Assembly (NCBI GenBank): GCA_021772095.1
Contig: JADYXR010000030.1
Coordinates: forward strand, 124,001-188,000
From: Candidatus Obscuribacter sp.
Lineage (GTDB): Bacteria; Cyanobacteriota; Vampirovibrionia; Obscuribacterales; Obscuribacteraceae
Length of the DNA: 64,000 nt
Reading direction: 5' to 3'
Position 1 is the first letter of the stretch. The number at the start of each line of letters is the position of its first letter. The notes under the pieces are model-generated. The model searched no databases. It saw only the letters and a program-made list of their open reading frames with translations, and was not told the origin of the DNA. Of the stretch, positions 1 to 7,954 are shown in pieces. Made by a program: the position numbers and the translations under genes.

Positions 1-669
1 GACGCCACCACAGTCGCACCGTTAATTCAAAGTCCGGTCCTGAAAGTAACATCGCTCAACGGTGACGTCGGCACATCAGTCAACCGCCTGTTAGCGGGTA
101 CAACCGTGACCAGCATCGCGGCCTTTGCTCCTAACGGAAATGTCTTCCTGCAAGGCTCGGTCACTTCAAAAGCGATTCTTGCCGGCGGCGCTGCCGGAAA
201 ATCATTCGACTATAAAGGAACGGGCACCACAACGATCACGGGGAACGTCTCGTCAGGCACTGAAGATTTAAACATCGTGATTAGTGGCCCGGGGACGCTA
301 ACCATCGGCAGCGGAGTGAGTTTAGTCTCCGGCAGAAATATGACCGTGGCCCTTAGCGATCCACTTAATTCCACGAAACTAAAAATCGCTTTCGGCGTCG
401 ACTCATCTTTGCAAACCAAGGCGGCACCCGGCTTCGGGAACATCCTGGTTTCCGTCGGACCGGCAGGCGCACCAGTTGTTGGAACGCCACCAGCTAAGGG
501 AATCGCATTCGTTGAAGTGCCACCAAACAAAATCTTCTGGGGCACCTTCGCACCAACAGGAAAAGGCGTCAACACTGTCTTCGCCAACGGCGCCGATGTT
601 CAATTCACAAATTCATTGAAATCTGGTGCCATCACAGTTGGTGGCGGTGTCACAATCGTTTCGGACTAA
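1..669 (+). CDS. C-terminal part of a repetitive beta-rich surface/secreted protein (5' end outside window)
   Basis: The frame is open from the first base and ends at a TAA at 667-669, so the gene starts upstream of the window. The visible 222 residues are rich in Gly, Thr, Ser, Val and Asn and alternate short hydrophobic strands with small residues. This is typical of beta-helix adhesins of the filamentous-haemagglutinin or autotransporter kind. There is no Cys and no membrane anchor near the C terminus. The next gene is convergent and its stop overlaps this one by three bases. I do not recognise a specific family. A secreted or surface role is inferred from composition only. Confidence 0.6.
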   Translation, partial: DATTVAPLIQSPVLKVTSLNGDVGTSVNRLLAGTTVTSIAAFAPNGNVFLQGSVTSKAILAGGAAGKSFDYKGTGTTTITGNVSSGTEDLNIVISGPGTLTIGSGVSLVSGRNMTVALSDPLNSTKLKIAFGVDSSLQTKAAPGFGNILVSVGPAGAPVVGTPPAKGIAFVEVPPNKIFWGTFAPTGKGVNTVFANGADVQFTNSLKSGAITVGGGVTIVSD

Positions 670-1253
670 GCCGCTTTACCGCTTATCATGATCTTACTGA
701 TCCAGGTTTCGACATTTTCAAAGTTTTTGCCGTAATCAAACAATGCCGTCGCCATCTTGGGTTTGCTCGAACAACGCACTAACCAGCTGTTCTCAGCGAT
801 TGGATTGATCTCTACTTCCATTTCTTCACCGGTGCTGCGCCAGCTCGTTCCGGTCATCGCGCGCGTCACCATTTGCTCCGAATCATCGGAAACCGTTTTG
901 ACATAAGGAATCGTGAGCAGCGCTTCTCGACAGGCGGCCAACACTTCTTTGGAAGTGCCTTCCATTTTTATTTCGCGAACTTGTTCCATTTCAAACACAT
1001 CTTTATAGATACCTTTGGCGAGAAACATTCGCGTAAACAGATCGAGCGGAAGCAAGACAGCAACCCGCAGAATGCCGAATATCAAACCAATGGTCAAGCC
1101 ACTCTTCCAGGCATAATTAAACGCTTGCGGATCATTACTTGTGGTGACGATTACGATCATCACGAACAGACCAACGCCACCGCCGAAACCGAGCGTGCTT
1201 ATGGCTAGCGCTTTGCAGATTCTGTTTATGTAGGACCAAACTTGTTTAACCAT
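666..1253 (-). CDS. Unknown protein with two membrane segments
   Basis: About 195 aa. I prefer the ATG at 1253; an in-frame TTG at 1271 would add six residues and neither has a clear Shine-Dalgarno sequence. Two hydrophobic segments lie near the N terminus (about residues 15-40 and 50-75), the first rich in Gly. They are followed by a soluble domain of about 110 residues with mixed alpha/beta character and a conserved-looking 'TSWRSTGEEMEVEI' stretch. The arrangement suggests an inner-membrane protein with a cytoplasmic C-terminal domain. I recognise no family. The gene converges on the surface protein before it and shares its terminal bases. Confidence 0.6.
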   Translation of the reverse strand: MVKQVWSYINRICKALAISTLGFGGGVGLFVMIVIVTTSNDPQAFNYAWKSGLTIGLIFGILRVAVLLPLDLFTRMFLAKGIYKDVFEMEQVREIKMEGTSKEVLAACREALLTIPYVKTVSDDSEQMVTRAMTGTSWRSTGEEMEVEINPIAENSWLVRCSSKPKMATALFDYGKNFENVETWISKIMISGKAA

Positions 1254-1318
1254 CAAATCGCCATCGGTCAAATGCTGTCATAGCATGCGCTTGTGATTGT
1301 CGAAAGGCAATGGGACAA

Positions 1319-1459
1319 CTAACCTCCTACCGAATCAGATTCGGTAGGTTCTTCATTTGTATCGGTTTCGGTGCGGACGTACCAGCGCACGAAGCGATAC
1401 AACATGTAGAGAGGTGGCATGGAGACGAGCAAGCAAATGATTTTATCCAGGTACTGCAT
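1319..1459 (-). CDS. Possible 46-aa single-span membrane peptide
   Basis: An ATG at 1459 opens a 46-codon frame ending in TAG at 1319-1321. It encodes a hydrophobic N-terminal half (about residues 5-23, with Ile, Leu, Val, Met and Pro), then a basic Tyr/Arg/Trp stretch and an acidic tail. The start lies five bases after the stop of the large Ser/Thr/Pro-rich gene, so it could be translationally coupled to it. The last codons lie in a perfect 10-bp inverted repeat (1326-1348). No strong ribosome-binding site is seen, and the short length limits certainty. Confidence 0.4.
   Translation of the reverse strand: MQYLDKIICLLVSMPPLYMLYRFVRWYVRTETDTNEEPTESDSVGG
1326..1348. repeat. 10-bp inverted repeat at the end of the 46-codon frame
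   Basis: The arms CCTACCGAAT and ATTCGGTAGG are perfect complements separated by three bases. No U-run follows on either strand, so it is not a standard intrinsic terminator. It may be an mRNA 3'-end stabilising hairpin for the minus-strand transcript, or a protein-binding site. Confidence 0.5.
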
Positions 1460-1464
1460 TAGGT

Positions 1465-3039
1465 TCACGAATCACTATCCTCAATTAGTTCACAGGACTC
1501 TTCAAAACCGTCCTCTGCTGCCAGCTTGACACCTTCGGCCTTAATGTCTTCGACATCTACCGATTCTACTTCCAGTTCGTCGACTGTTACTTCAACTGTC
1601 ATTTTGTCTTCATCAACACCGGGGTCATCGAAGGATGCCTCGGTCGCTTGAAATTCATCCTCGGCGCCGAAGATCGAGTCTTCCTCCCCTCCCATCAGCG
1701 ATGTGGTGGCGAAAGCAGCGGCAACACCGGCAATCTTGGCCTGCTGACGCTCCAGACGCGCCTGATCTTTCTCACCTTGCGAACGTTTTGGAAACAAGCG
1801 CTTGCGACACTTAGTACAGAAACAAAAACTGCCCTCTGACAAATGTCCGAAATCGCCTAACTTAAAACCAACGGGAAGATACGCTCTAGTTGAGACAAGG
1901 CGGCGGTCAAGCCCCTTCAATCGGCGCTGGTAAATTTTGACGTATTCATGACGGCAGGTGAGAGGCGAAACATCGGACTTTGGCGCAAAAATTCTTTCTC
2001 GGGCAGGAACCGCTGGCACTGCGGCTTCCATTGTGGTCGGCGGAGATTGTTGGGTCATATCGCCTATCGTGGTTTGCGCCTCCCAGGCAGTGGTACTTCC
2101 GCTCTGTTCTGTCAGTCCGAGAGGCACGCCCTGGGTGGTTAGTGACGGGTTTGCGCCTGGTTCTGTCGGAGGAGAAATTATGCTGACGTCCGCAGGACCG
2201 CCGATAATTCTTTGCCGTTGATGCGGAGGTGGAGGCGGAGGAGCGCTTGTGCTTTTCTCGGTCGTTCCGAAATTTGCGCCTGGCGGGATCGTTCCGGAAA
2301 TGGTGTTTTGCGGGGTCGCTCCAGAGCTTGTGCGGTGCTCAGTGGTTGCGGAGTTTGTGCTTTGCGCGGTCGCTCCGAAATCTGCGGTCGGCTCATTCAT
2401 GGCGGCAAGGCGGCCTTGCCCGCCCATATCGATTGTCGAAGCGCGCGCTGGAAGAGGTTCTCCAGCGTTCGTTACCGGCATCGCCGAATCAATTTGATTT
2501 TCTGAATTCGCGATCGTTTGTTCTACAGCAGGAATTGCGGCTTCAGTTGTCGGAGTGCCCTTCGGCACAGCGACTGAGTCAACAGATGCAGCCGAATCGT
2601 TTTGTACTTCTGAATCGGCAATCGTTTGTTGAAGTGACGGAGTTGGCAGGGTAGAACTAGTTTGTTCGCCAGATGTCGCCAAACCTGAGGTTGCCGAACT
2701 TGATGTCGAGCCGGAGTTCGGTTGATAGGTTTGCGAACCAGCGCTCGTCGAGCCGATATTCATCGGCTGAGTCGCTTGCAAATCTGCGCTCACAGAACCT
2801 GAATTGATTGGCAGCAGAGTCGACGGCCCAGTAGTCTGCGGATCAGCACTCGCAGAACCAGAATCAACCGGCTGATCGCCAGACGCCACCTTAGTTTCAA
2901 CCGTCCCCTCTTGAACAGGAGCAACCACACCTTCAGGCGGATTTCTTCTCGCCCTTCTCAGATGACGCTCCACAAAAGGCGCTTCCTCCACAGGAGCCGC
3001 ATTCTCTTCGGCTGGTATGGAATTATCTTCTGCTGTCAT
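1465..3039 (-). CDS. Ser/Thr/Pro-rich protein with a C-terminal Cys/His motif and acidic tail
   Basis: 524 aa from the ATG at 3039. Residues 1-340 are low complexity (Ser, Thr, Ala, Pro, Gly, Gln) with degenerate repeats built on 'NSGS.SAD.Q' and 'N.GTT..ST'. There is no signal peptide or membrane span. A compact domain at roughly 355-420 carries CRH, then C-F-C-x2-C, and is rich in Arg and Lys, so it could bind a metal ion. The last 80 residues are strongly acidic. It follows the TPR membrane protein gene by about 90 bases on the same strand. I do not recognise the family. A scaffold or regulatory role is conceivable but not shown. Confidence 0.65.
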   Translation of the reverse strand: MTAEDNSIPAEENAAPVEEAPFVERHLRRARRNPPEGVVAPVQEGTVETKVASGDQPVDSGSASADPQTTGPSTLLPINSGSVSADLQATQPMNIGSTSAGSQTYQPNSGSTSSSATSGLATSGEQTSSTLPTPSLQQTIADSEVQNDSAASVDSVAVPKGTPTTEAAIPAVEQTIANSENQIDSAMPVTNAGEPLPARASTIDMGGQGRLAAMNEPTADFGATAQSTNSATTEHRTSSGATPQNTISGTIPPGANFGTTEKSTSAPPPPPPHQRQRIIGGPADVSIISPPTEPGANPSLTTQGVPLGLTEQSGSTTAWEAQTTIGDMTQQSPPTTMEAAVPAVPARERIFAPKSDVSPLTCRHEYVKIYQRRLKGLDRRLVSTRAYLPVGFKLGDFGHLSEGSFCFCTKCRKRLFPKRSQGEKDQARLERQQAKIAGVAAAFATTSLMGGEEDSIFGAEDEFQATEASFDDPGVDEDKMTVEVTVDELEVESVDVEDIKAEGVKLAAEDGFEESCELIEDSDS

Positions 3040-3131
3040 GAGCCTGCTTGGTGACGATGGGGGCGGCAGCCTTGATACGCGAAAGGCTGTTGGTCAGGGG
3101 TTCCAATCGATAGTCTAGCATCTGGAACGAC

Positions 3132-4664
3132 TCACCGCTTAGCGACTGGAAACTCTTTGAGAAACTTGCCTTTCCAGATTATCAAGACTGCCAATTGGTG
3201 GTCATATTTGACAGTTTGCGGACACGAAAAATAGAGCCAACGCTCGCCATCCGGTTCGAACGCAGGAGACGACGGAGTGGTTACCGGCAACATGATGGTG
3301 CCATTTCTTTTGCGGCTGGTATTGTCGAAGAAAACGGCACTGAGAGTCAGATCCGTGATTGGTGCTCCGGTGATGTTCTTAATCTTGATCTTCCCCTCGG
3401 GGGTCAAGCTGTCCTTAGCAAGCCAGTTTCTGGAAAAAACGATCGTGATAGGCGGCTTGTCCGGATCCCATCCGATCGGTTTGTCCGTCAGATCTTCAGG
3501 CGGTACCTCGACATCTTCGCCACCCTTCAACTCAGCCAGTTGTTCTGAAACCCTGGCAGCATGCCCTTTCACCGATATCGATTCCTGATTTTTCTTCTGC
3601 GACGCGAGCAAATCACCCCACGCTACCAGAGCATTGCGCAATTTCTCGAGCAACGGAACCGATGGTCGCAAACTGTTCGCTTCTTCTAGAGCTCTGACAG
3701 CACCAGCATAATTGCGAATCTTCAAATTGATATCGGCCAGTAGTTCGTAATCCTCGACGCTTTTCTCTTTGTCGGTCAGCTCGCTGAGCGCCACTTGCGC
3801 CCTTTCGTAATCCTTCTTTCCAAGCAGAAGTTCAATCAGACGATGACGAACTTCAAGATTGTTGGGATCTTCTTTGCTGACGTGATCGTAGTTTTCGATG
3901 GCCTTATCGGTCTGTCCGGTGCGCGCGTAAATCGCCGCCAGCAGCACGCGCGTGAGTGTTTCATCACACACGGTCAGACTCTGTTCCAGAAGGCGAATCG
4001 CTTCTTTATCATCGTGATTATTCGTCTCAGCGATAGCCGCGAGTTTTCGATAACAATCACTGAGCTTTAAAGGAATGGTTGCTGTAACCGTCTCATCAAG
4101 CCCTTTTGCAAGTTTGTCAGCTTGCTGCAAATGAAAAATCGCATCGTTTAATTTACCATCGGCGATCTCTTTTTCCGACCAGTCTAAATATAATTTCGCT
4201 CGACCGAGATCGAAACTCCGCCCGCTGTGCCGTTTCATCACCGATTGATAGAGTTTCTCAGCTTCCTCATGGTCGCCACGTTTTTGATAGTACTCAGCAA
4301 ACGCTTGAATCGACGGAGCTAACTCTTCTGCTGAAAGCTTGAGCCTGAGCGCGGTATCGAGTGCAGTGCGACCTTCGGCGTAACGTTCGCAAGCCAGATA
4401 ACCTTGCGCCAACCATGTGTAGACGTTGGAATTATCAGGTTCTTCATGAGTCAAACGTTCCAGCACCGGAATCGCCGAAGCAGCTTTTCCGTGTTTGATC
4501 ATCTTCACCGCTTTGGTAAACTCAGTCTCTTTCGGTCTTGTGTACTCGTAAGTTAGATACGCAGCAAGACAAACAATCACAATCAACAAAATGGTGCGCA
4601 GCCACGTGCCACCACTTTTGGTGGCGGGTTCTTGGGCTTCGGTGGGTGTGGTTTGAGTTGACAC
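3132..4664 (-). CDS. N-terminally anchored TPR protein with C-terminal beta domain
   Basis: 510 aa. After a short polar N terminus a single membrane segment (about residues 23-43) precedes a long array of TPR-type helical repeats (about 45-370, with recurrent A..LL.KKDYE and G..DKAIE.Y patterns). The final 110 residues form a beta-rich domain with 'ITIVFSRNWLAKDSL' and a phenylalanine-rich core, resembling FxLYD-like or Ig-like extracytoplasmic domains. TPR arrays bind partner proteins, so an envelope scaffold is the likely role. The gene is divergent from the alpha/beta hydrolase, with only 60 bases between the starts. Confidence 0.75.
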   Translation of the reverse strand: MSTQTTPTEAQEPATKSGGTWLRTILLIVIVCLAAYLTYEYTRPKETEFTKAVKMIKHGKAASAIPVLERLTHEEPDNSNVYTWLAQGYLACERYAEGRTALDTALRLKLSAEELAPSIQAFAEYYQKRGDHEEAEKLYQSVMKRHSGRSFDLGRAKLYLDWSEKEIADGKLNDAIFHLQQADKLAKGLDETVTATIPLKLSDCYRKLAAIAETNNHDDKEAIRLLEQSLTVCDETLTRVLLAAIYARTGQTDKAIENYDHVSKEDPNNLEVRHRLIELLLGKKDYERAQVALSELTDKEKSVEDYELLADINLKIRNYAGAVRALEEANSLRPSVPLLEKLRNALVAWGDLLASQKKNQESISVKGHAARVSEQLAELKGGEDVEVPPEDLTDKPIGWDPDKPPITIVFSRNWLAKDSLTPEGKIKIKNITGAPITDLTLSAVFFDNTSRKRNGTIMLPVTTPSSPAFEPDGERWLYFSCPQTVKYDHQLAVLIIWKGKFLKEFPVAKR

Positions 4665-4707
4665 TATTCTCTGTTTATAACAGGAAGCGCGCAGTTCTTC
4701 CTGAAGC

Positions 4708-4713
4708 TATAAT
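4708..4713 (+). promoter_or_regulatory. Possible -10 box (TATAAT) for the alpha/beta hydrolase
   Basis: A perfect TATAAT lies 11 bases before the ATG at 4725. No convincing -35 hexamer is placed 16-18 bases upstream. Transcription from it would start about five bases before the ATG, giving a nearly leaderless mRNA. The intergenic region serves two divergent genes. Confidence 0.35.
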
Positions 4714-4724
4714 ATCGTCTTGTT

Positions 4725-5597
4725 ATGAACGATGAGATCAACCTGACATCTACTGCCACCAAACTGACCTTTCCTGCCACAAGCGCGGGATTGCCGCCGT
4801 GGAATATTCACGTCCGCACCTGGGGACGCATTGAAGAGTCAAGCGCCGTGGCGCTGCTTGTACACGGACTCGGCGCTCATAGCGGCTGGTTTGAAGCCTT
4901 TGCTCGGCGGCTCAATGACAAAGGCATTTTTGTAATGTCATACGATCAAATCGGCTTCGGCGCCAGACGAAACGAAAAATTCCATTCCAAAGACCAGTGG
5001 CTGGCCGATCTTGTCGCCAGTTTCAACCATCTAAAAGAACGCGCTGACGGCAAACCAATTTATCTGATCGGCAACAGCATGGGCGCAGTGGTGGCATACA
5101 GCCGCGCCGCGCAGCTCAAGCCCGACGCCATGGTGTTGTTCTCACCAGGCTTCGACGGCCATCCCAAAACGTTCAGTTTGCCTTATAAACTACGAGCGCT
5201 GGTAACCGGTCTACTCGCCCCGGACAGCGAACTCACCCTTCCTTATACAGTCGACGACATCACGCCGACACAGAGCGTGCGCGACTTCCTCACAGCTGAC
5301 CCGGACCGCCGATTCACCATCGCTGCCCGCATGGGGATCGAATTGCTGAAGCTGACCGAGTCCATCAAAAAGCAGTCAAAAGCCATTCCCTGTCCGGTTT
5401 TCATGGCCACAGCCGGTCTTGAAAAGATAGTCGATAATACTGCCAGCCAGCGAGTTTTCGATGGCATTCAGGCGCCTTCCAAAACTCAAATCACCCTGAA
5501 GGATTCCTGGCACGATCTGATGTTCGAACCAGAACTGGACAAGCTCGTAACCACCGTCACCGACTGGCTCCGCAGCGTCAAGCCCATGCCCGTTTAA
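4725..5597 (+). CDS. Alpha/beta hydrolase, monoacylglycerol-lipase/lysophospholipase type
   Basis: 290 aa. The fold is the serine hydrolase alpha/beta fold, close to the 'Hydrolase_4' or monoglyceride-lipase group. The oxyanion-hole region VHGLGAHSG is near residue 48, the nucleophile elbow GNSMGA (Ser at about 118) follows, and a late His in 'DSWHDLMFEP' (about residue 266) completes the catalytic set. Such enzymes hydrolyse glycerolipids or other esters in the cytoplasm. No signal peptide is seen. The long-chain acyl-CoA synthetase follows after a 366-bp gap on the same strand. That would fit release and re-activation of fatty acids, but co-transcription is not shown. Confidence 0.85.
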   Translation: MNDEINLTSTATKLTFPATSAGLPPWNIHVRTWGRIEESSAVALLVHGLGAHSGWFEAFARRLNDKGIFVMSYDQIGFGARRNEKFHSKDQWLADLVASFNHLKERADGKPIYLIGNSMGAVVAYSRAAQLKPDAMVLFSPGFDGHPKTFSLPYKLRALVTGLLAPDSELTLPYTVDDITPTQSVRDFLTADPDRRFTIAARMGIELLKLTESIKKQSKAIPCPVFMATAGLEKIVDNTASQRVFDGIQAPSKTQITLKDSWHDLMFEPELDKLVTTVTDWLRSVKPMPV

Positions 5598-5963
5598 CTG
5601 AACGTGTAAATGAAGTTAAGACCGAACTAAACTAACTGCCGCGCTCGAACGCCGCAGTGGAAATTATTGTAATAAACCACATCGATTTCGACCGATTCTG
5701 ATGAGCCCGGCTCAGCCACTCGCTTATCCAGGCAAGAACACGCGCGAACCTGATTTTGGCGTAATCTGTCGCCACCTGAAAACTGATTATAATGTCGCCA
5801 GTTGATGCGATATTAGACATGCATTTGGCGTCCTTCTTTGCCAAAAGGTAACAAGACGCCCGAAAATGGGAACTTTTGTCGGCATTTGCTCAACTTGAAA
5901 AAATGGCACGATCCTGTCGTCCGAAAGGCGCTCGGACAGTGCGTTTAACAGAAGGGTAGGAAA
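5598..5963. other. 366-bp intergenic region, no gene supported
   Basis: The minus-strand open frames here lack start signals and protein-like composition. A TATAAT at 5788-5793 could be the -10 element for the acyl-CoA synthetase gene, but no good -35 is at the right distance. A strong purine-rich ribosome-binding stretch (AGAAGGGTAGGAAA) immediately precedes the GTG start at 5964. Confidence 0.5.
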
Positions 5964-7856
5964 GTGGAAAACAACCTTCAAAATAACATCGCAAAAATCT
6001 TCGCTAAAAGAGTAGCGGAGATGGGTGAGTTTCCGGCTCTCAAATTCAAGATCGGAAAGAATCCATACACATCAATCAGCTGGACGCACTTCGGTCGTCT
6101 CGTCAGAGAAACGGCATACGGACTGGCTCAACTGGGACTTACGGAAAAGTCACGAGTCGGAATTTTCGCCAACACATCACACCTCTGGGTGGTGGCTGAT
6201 TTCGCAACGATCATCAACGGCGCAGTCTCAGTGCCGATTTATCCGACCTGCTCGACGTCAGATATCGAATACATTTTGAACAATTCAGAGGCCGATTTCG
6301 TTTTTGTACAAAACGAAAAACTGCTCGCCAAAGTATTGGGAGTCAAGGACAAACTGCCTCGCGTAAAGGCTTTCGTCGTCATGTTTCCCGGCGCCGACAA
6401 GAAACTTTCGATCGAGAGTTTGAACAAAGAATTCAATTTGAAAGAAGGAGTCATTCTGACATTCGATCAAGTTCACGAACTCGGAAACAAGCATGCCATC
6501 AAGCTTGCCGCCACTATCGACAAGCGCTCCAACTCGATCCAACAGAGCGACTTGCTCACCATCATTTATACATCCGGAACAACCGGCACACCAAAAGGTG
6601 TTCCTCTAACACACGCGAATCTCTTGTCTGTGTGCCAGGATATGACTGTTGTCCTGCCGATTTCGCATGACGAAGTTTATCTCTCGTACTTGCCGATGTC
6701 CCACGTTTTCGAACGAGTCTGCGGCGAATTCTACTGGATGCATAGCGGCGGCACATGCGCCTTTGCAGAAGGCATCGAACACCTCGGCAAGAATATGGCG
6801 GAAGTGAAACCATCGATGATGCTGACGGTTCCACGTGTGCTCGACAAAATCTATTCGAAGGTGAAAAGCGGCATCGATGGCGCGTCCGGACGTCGCCGCC
6901 AATTGATCGAATGGTCGCTCGAAATCTCAAGAGAATTGCGCCGAGCCGGAGCCGATGGCAAAAAACCTGGACCAGGTCTGGTTTTGAAACACTGGCTCGC
7001 CGAAAAATTGGTTCTCGAAAAATTGCGTGAACGGATAGGACCAAAGCTGCGTTTGATCGTCAGCGGTGGTGCACCCGCAACCCCAGCCACGTTAGAATTT
7101 TTCGGAGCCGTTGGCATCACGACACTGGAAGGCTACGGTCTGACAGAAACATCCGCTCCTGCATGCGTCAACCGCTTTCCGAAAAACAAACTCGGAACGG
7201 TTGGTCCGACACTGCCTTCCGTAAAAGCGAAGCTCAGTGAGGAAGGCGAAATCATGGTTAAGGGTGGTAGCGTATTTAGTGGCTACTACAACAACCCCGA
7301 AGCGACTAAAGAAGCTCTGGAAGACGGCTGGTTTAAAACTGGTGACATCGGCACCATCGACAGTGATGGCTATATAAAAATTACCGACCGAAAAAAAGAT
7401 ATCATCGTCAATTCGTCCGGCAAGAACATTGCACCACAAAAGATCGAAGCTGTAATCAAGACTTTGCCGATGATCAATTTGGCAGTGGTGTTCGGCGACA
7501 AACAAAAATACCTCGTCGCTCTGCTCACGTTAGACGAACAGATCGCGATGGACTTCTCGCGCGAGTCCGGCTGGTCGTTCGAAACATATAAGGAACTGAC
7601 TGAAAGCAAAGAGATTCAACAGTACCTGAAGAAAGAAATTCTTCGCCGTACCGCCGATCTGCCCGAGTACGAGCAAGTCAAACGCTTCGTCATTTTGCCG
7701 GAAGAACTCTCGGTAGAAAACGGCGAACTGACTGCAACGCTCAAAATCAAACGCAACGTTGTAGCGAAAAACTACAAGCGCTTAATCGACTCTCTATACG
7801 AAGACGCCACAGTAATCCCAGCGGTCCAGCCCAACTTCGCGAATAGCGCACGTTAA
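5964..7856 (+). CDS. fadD: Long-chain fatty acid-CoA ligase (AMP-forming)
   Basis: 630 aa from a GTG with an excellent ribosome-binding site. This is the ANL-superfamily long-chain acyl-CoA synthetase (FAA1 type). It adenylates a fatty acid with ATP and transfers the acyl group to CoA, or to acyl-carrier protein in the cyanobacterial Aas subtype. The phosphate-binding loop YTSGTTGTPKG is near residues 202-212, the adenine-binding GYGLTETS near 389, the hinge-preceding WFKTGDIG near 455, and the C-terminal lysine region 'KITDRKKDIIVNSSGKNIAP' follows. Length and all core motifs fit the family. It could supply acyl groups for recycling of free fatty acids in the membrane. Confidence 0.92.
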   Translation: MENNLQNNIAKIFAKRVAEMGEFPALKFKIGKNPYTSISWTHFGRLVRETAYGLAQLGLTEKSRVGIFANTSHLWVVADFATIINGAVSVPIYPTCSTSDIEYILNNSEADFVFVQNEKLLAKVLGVKDKLPRVKAFVVMFPGADKKLSIESLNKEFNLKEGVILTFDQVHELGNKHAIKLAATIDKRSNSIQQSDLLTIIYTSGTTGTPKGVPLTHANLLSVCQDMTVVLPISHDEVYLSYLPMSHVFERVCGEFYWMHSGGTCAFAEGIEHLGKNMAEVKPSMMLTVPRVLDKIYSKVKSGIDGASGRRRQLIEWSLEISRELRRAGADGKKPGPGLVLKHWLAEKLVLEKLRERIGPKLRLIVSGGAPATPATLEFFGAVGITTLEGYGLTETSAPACVNRFPKNKLGTVGPTLPSVKAKLSEEGEIMVKGGSVFSGYYNNPEATKEALEDGWFKTGDIGTIDSDGYIKITDRKKDIIVNSSGKNIAPQKIEAVIKTLPMINLAVVFGDKQKYLVALLTLDEQIAMDFSRESGWSFETYKELTESKEIQQYLKKEILRRTADLPEYEQVKRFVILPEELSVENGELTATLKIKRNVVAKNYKRLIDSLYEDATVIPAVQPNFANSAR

Positions 7857-7893
7857 CGACAGATAAACTCAACTTAAAAGATCCAGAAAGATA

Positions 7894-7922
7894 TTGACTC
7901 GCTAAATGCGGGTATGTTTAAT
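7894..7922 (+). promoter_or_regulatory. Predicted sigma-70-type promoter
   Basis: TTGACT (7894-7899) and TTTAAT (7917-7922) are separated by 17 bases, 32 bases ahead of the start of the spermidine-synthase-like gene. Seen by eye only. Confidence 0.45.
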
Positions 7923-7954
7923 CGAATCAATCTTTCAGGCATCGGTACTCACTT

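Noticed and set aside
5632-5981. Two minus-strand frames before the acyl-CoA synthetase
   Set aside because: One overlaps the synthetase start codon and ribosome-binding site; neither looks like a known protein.
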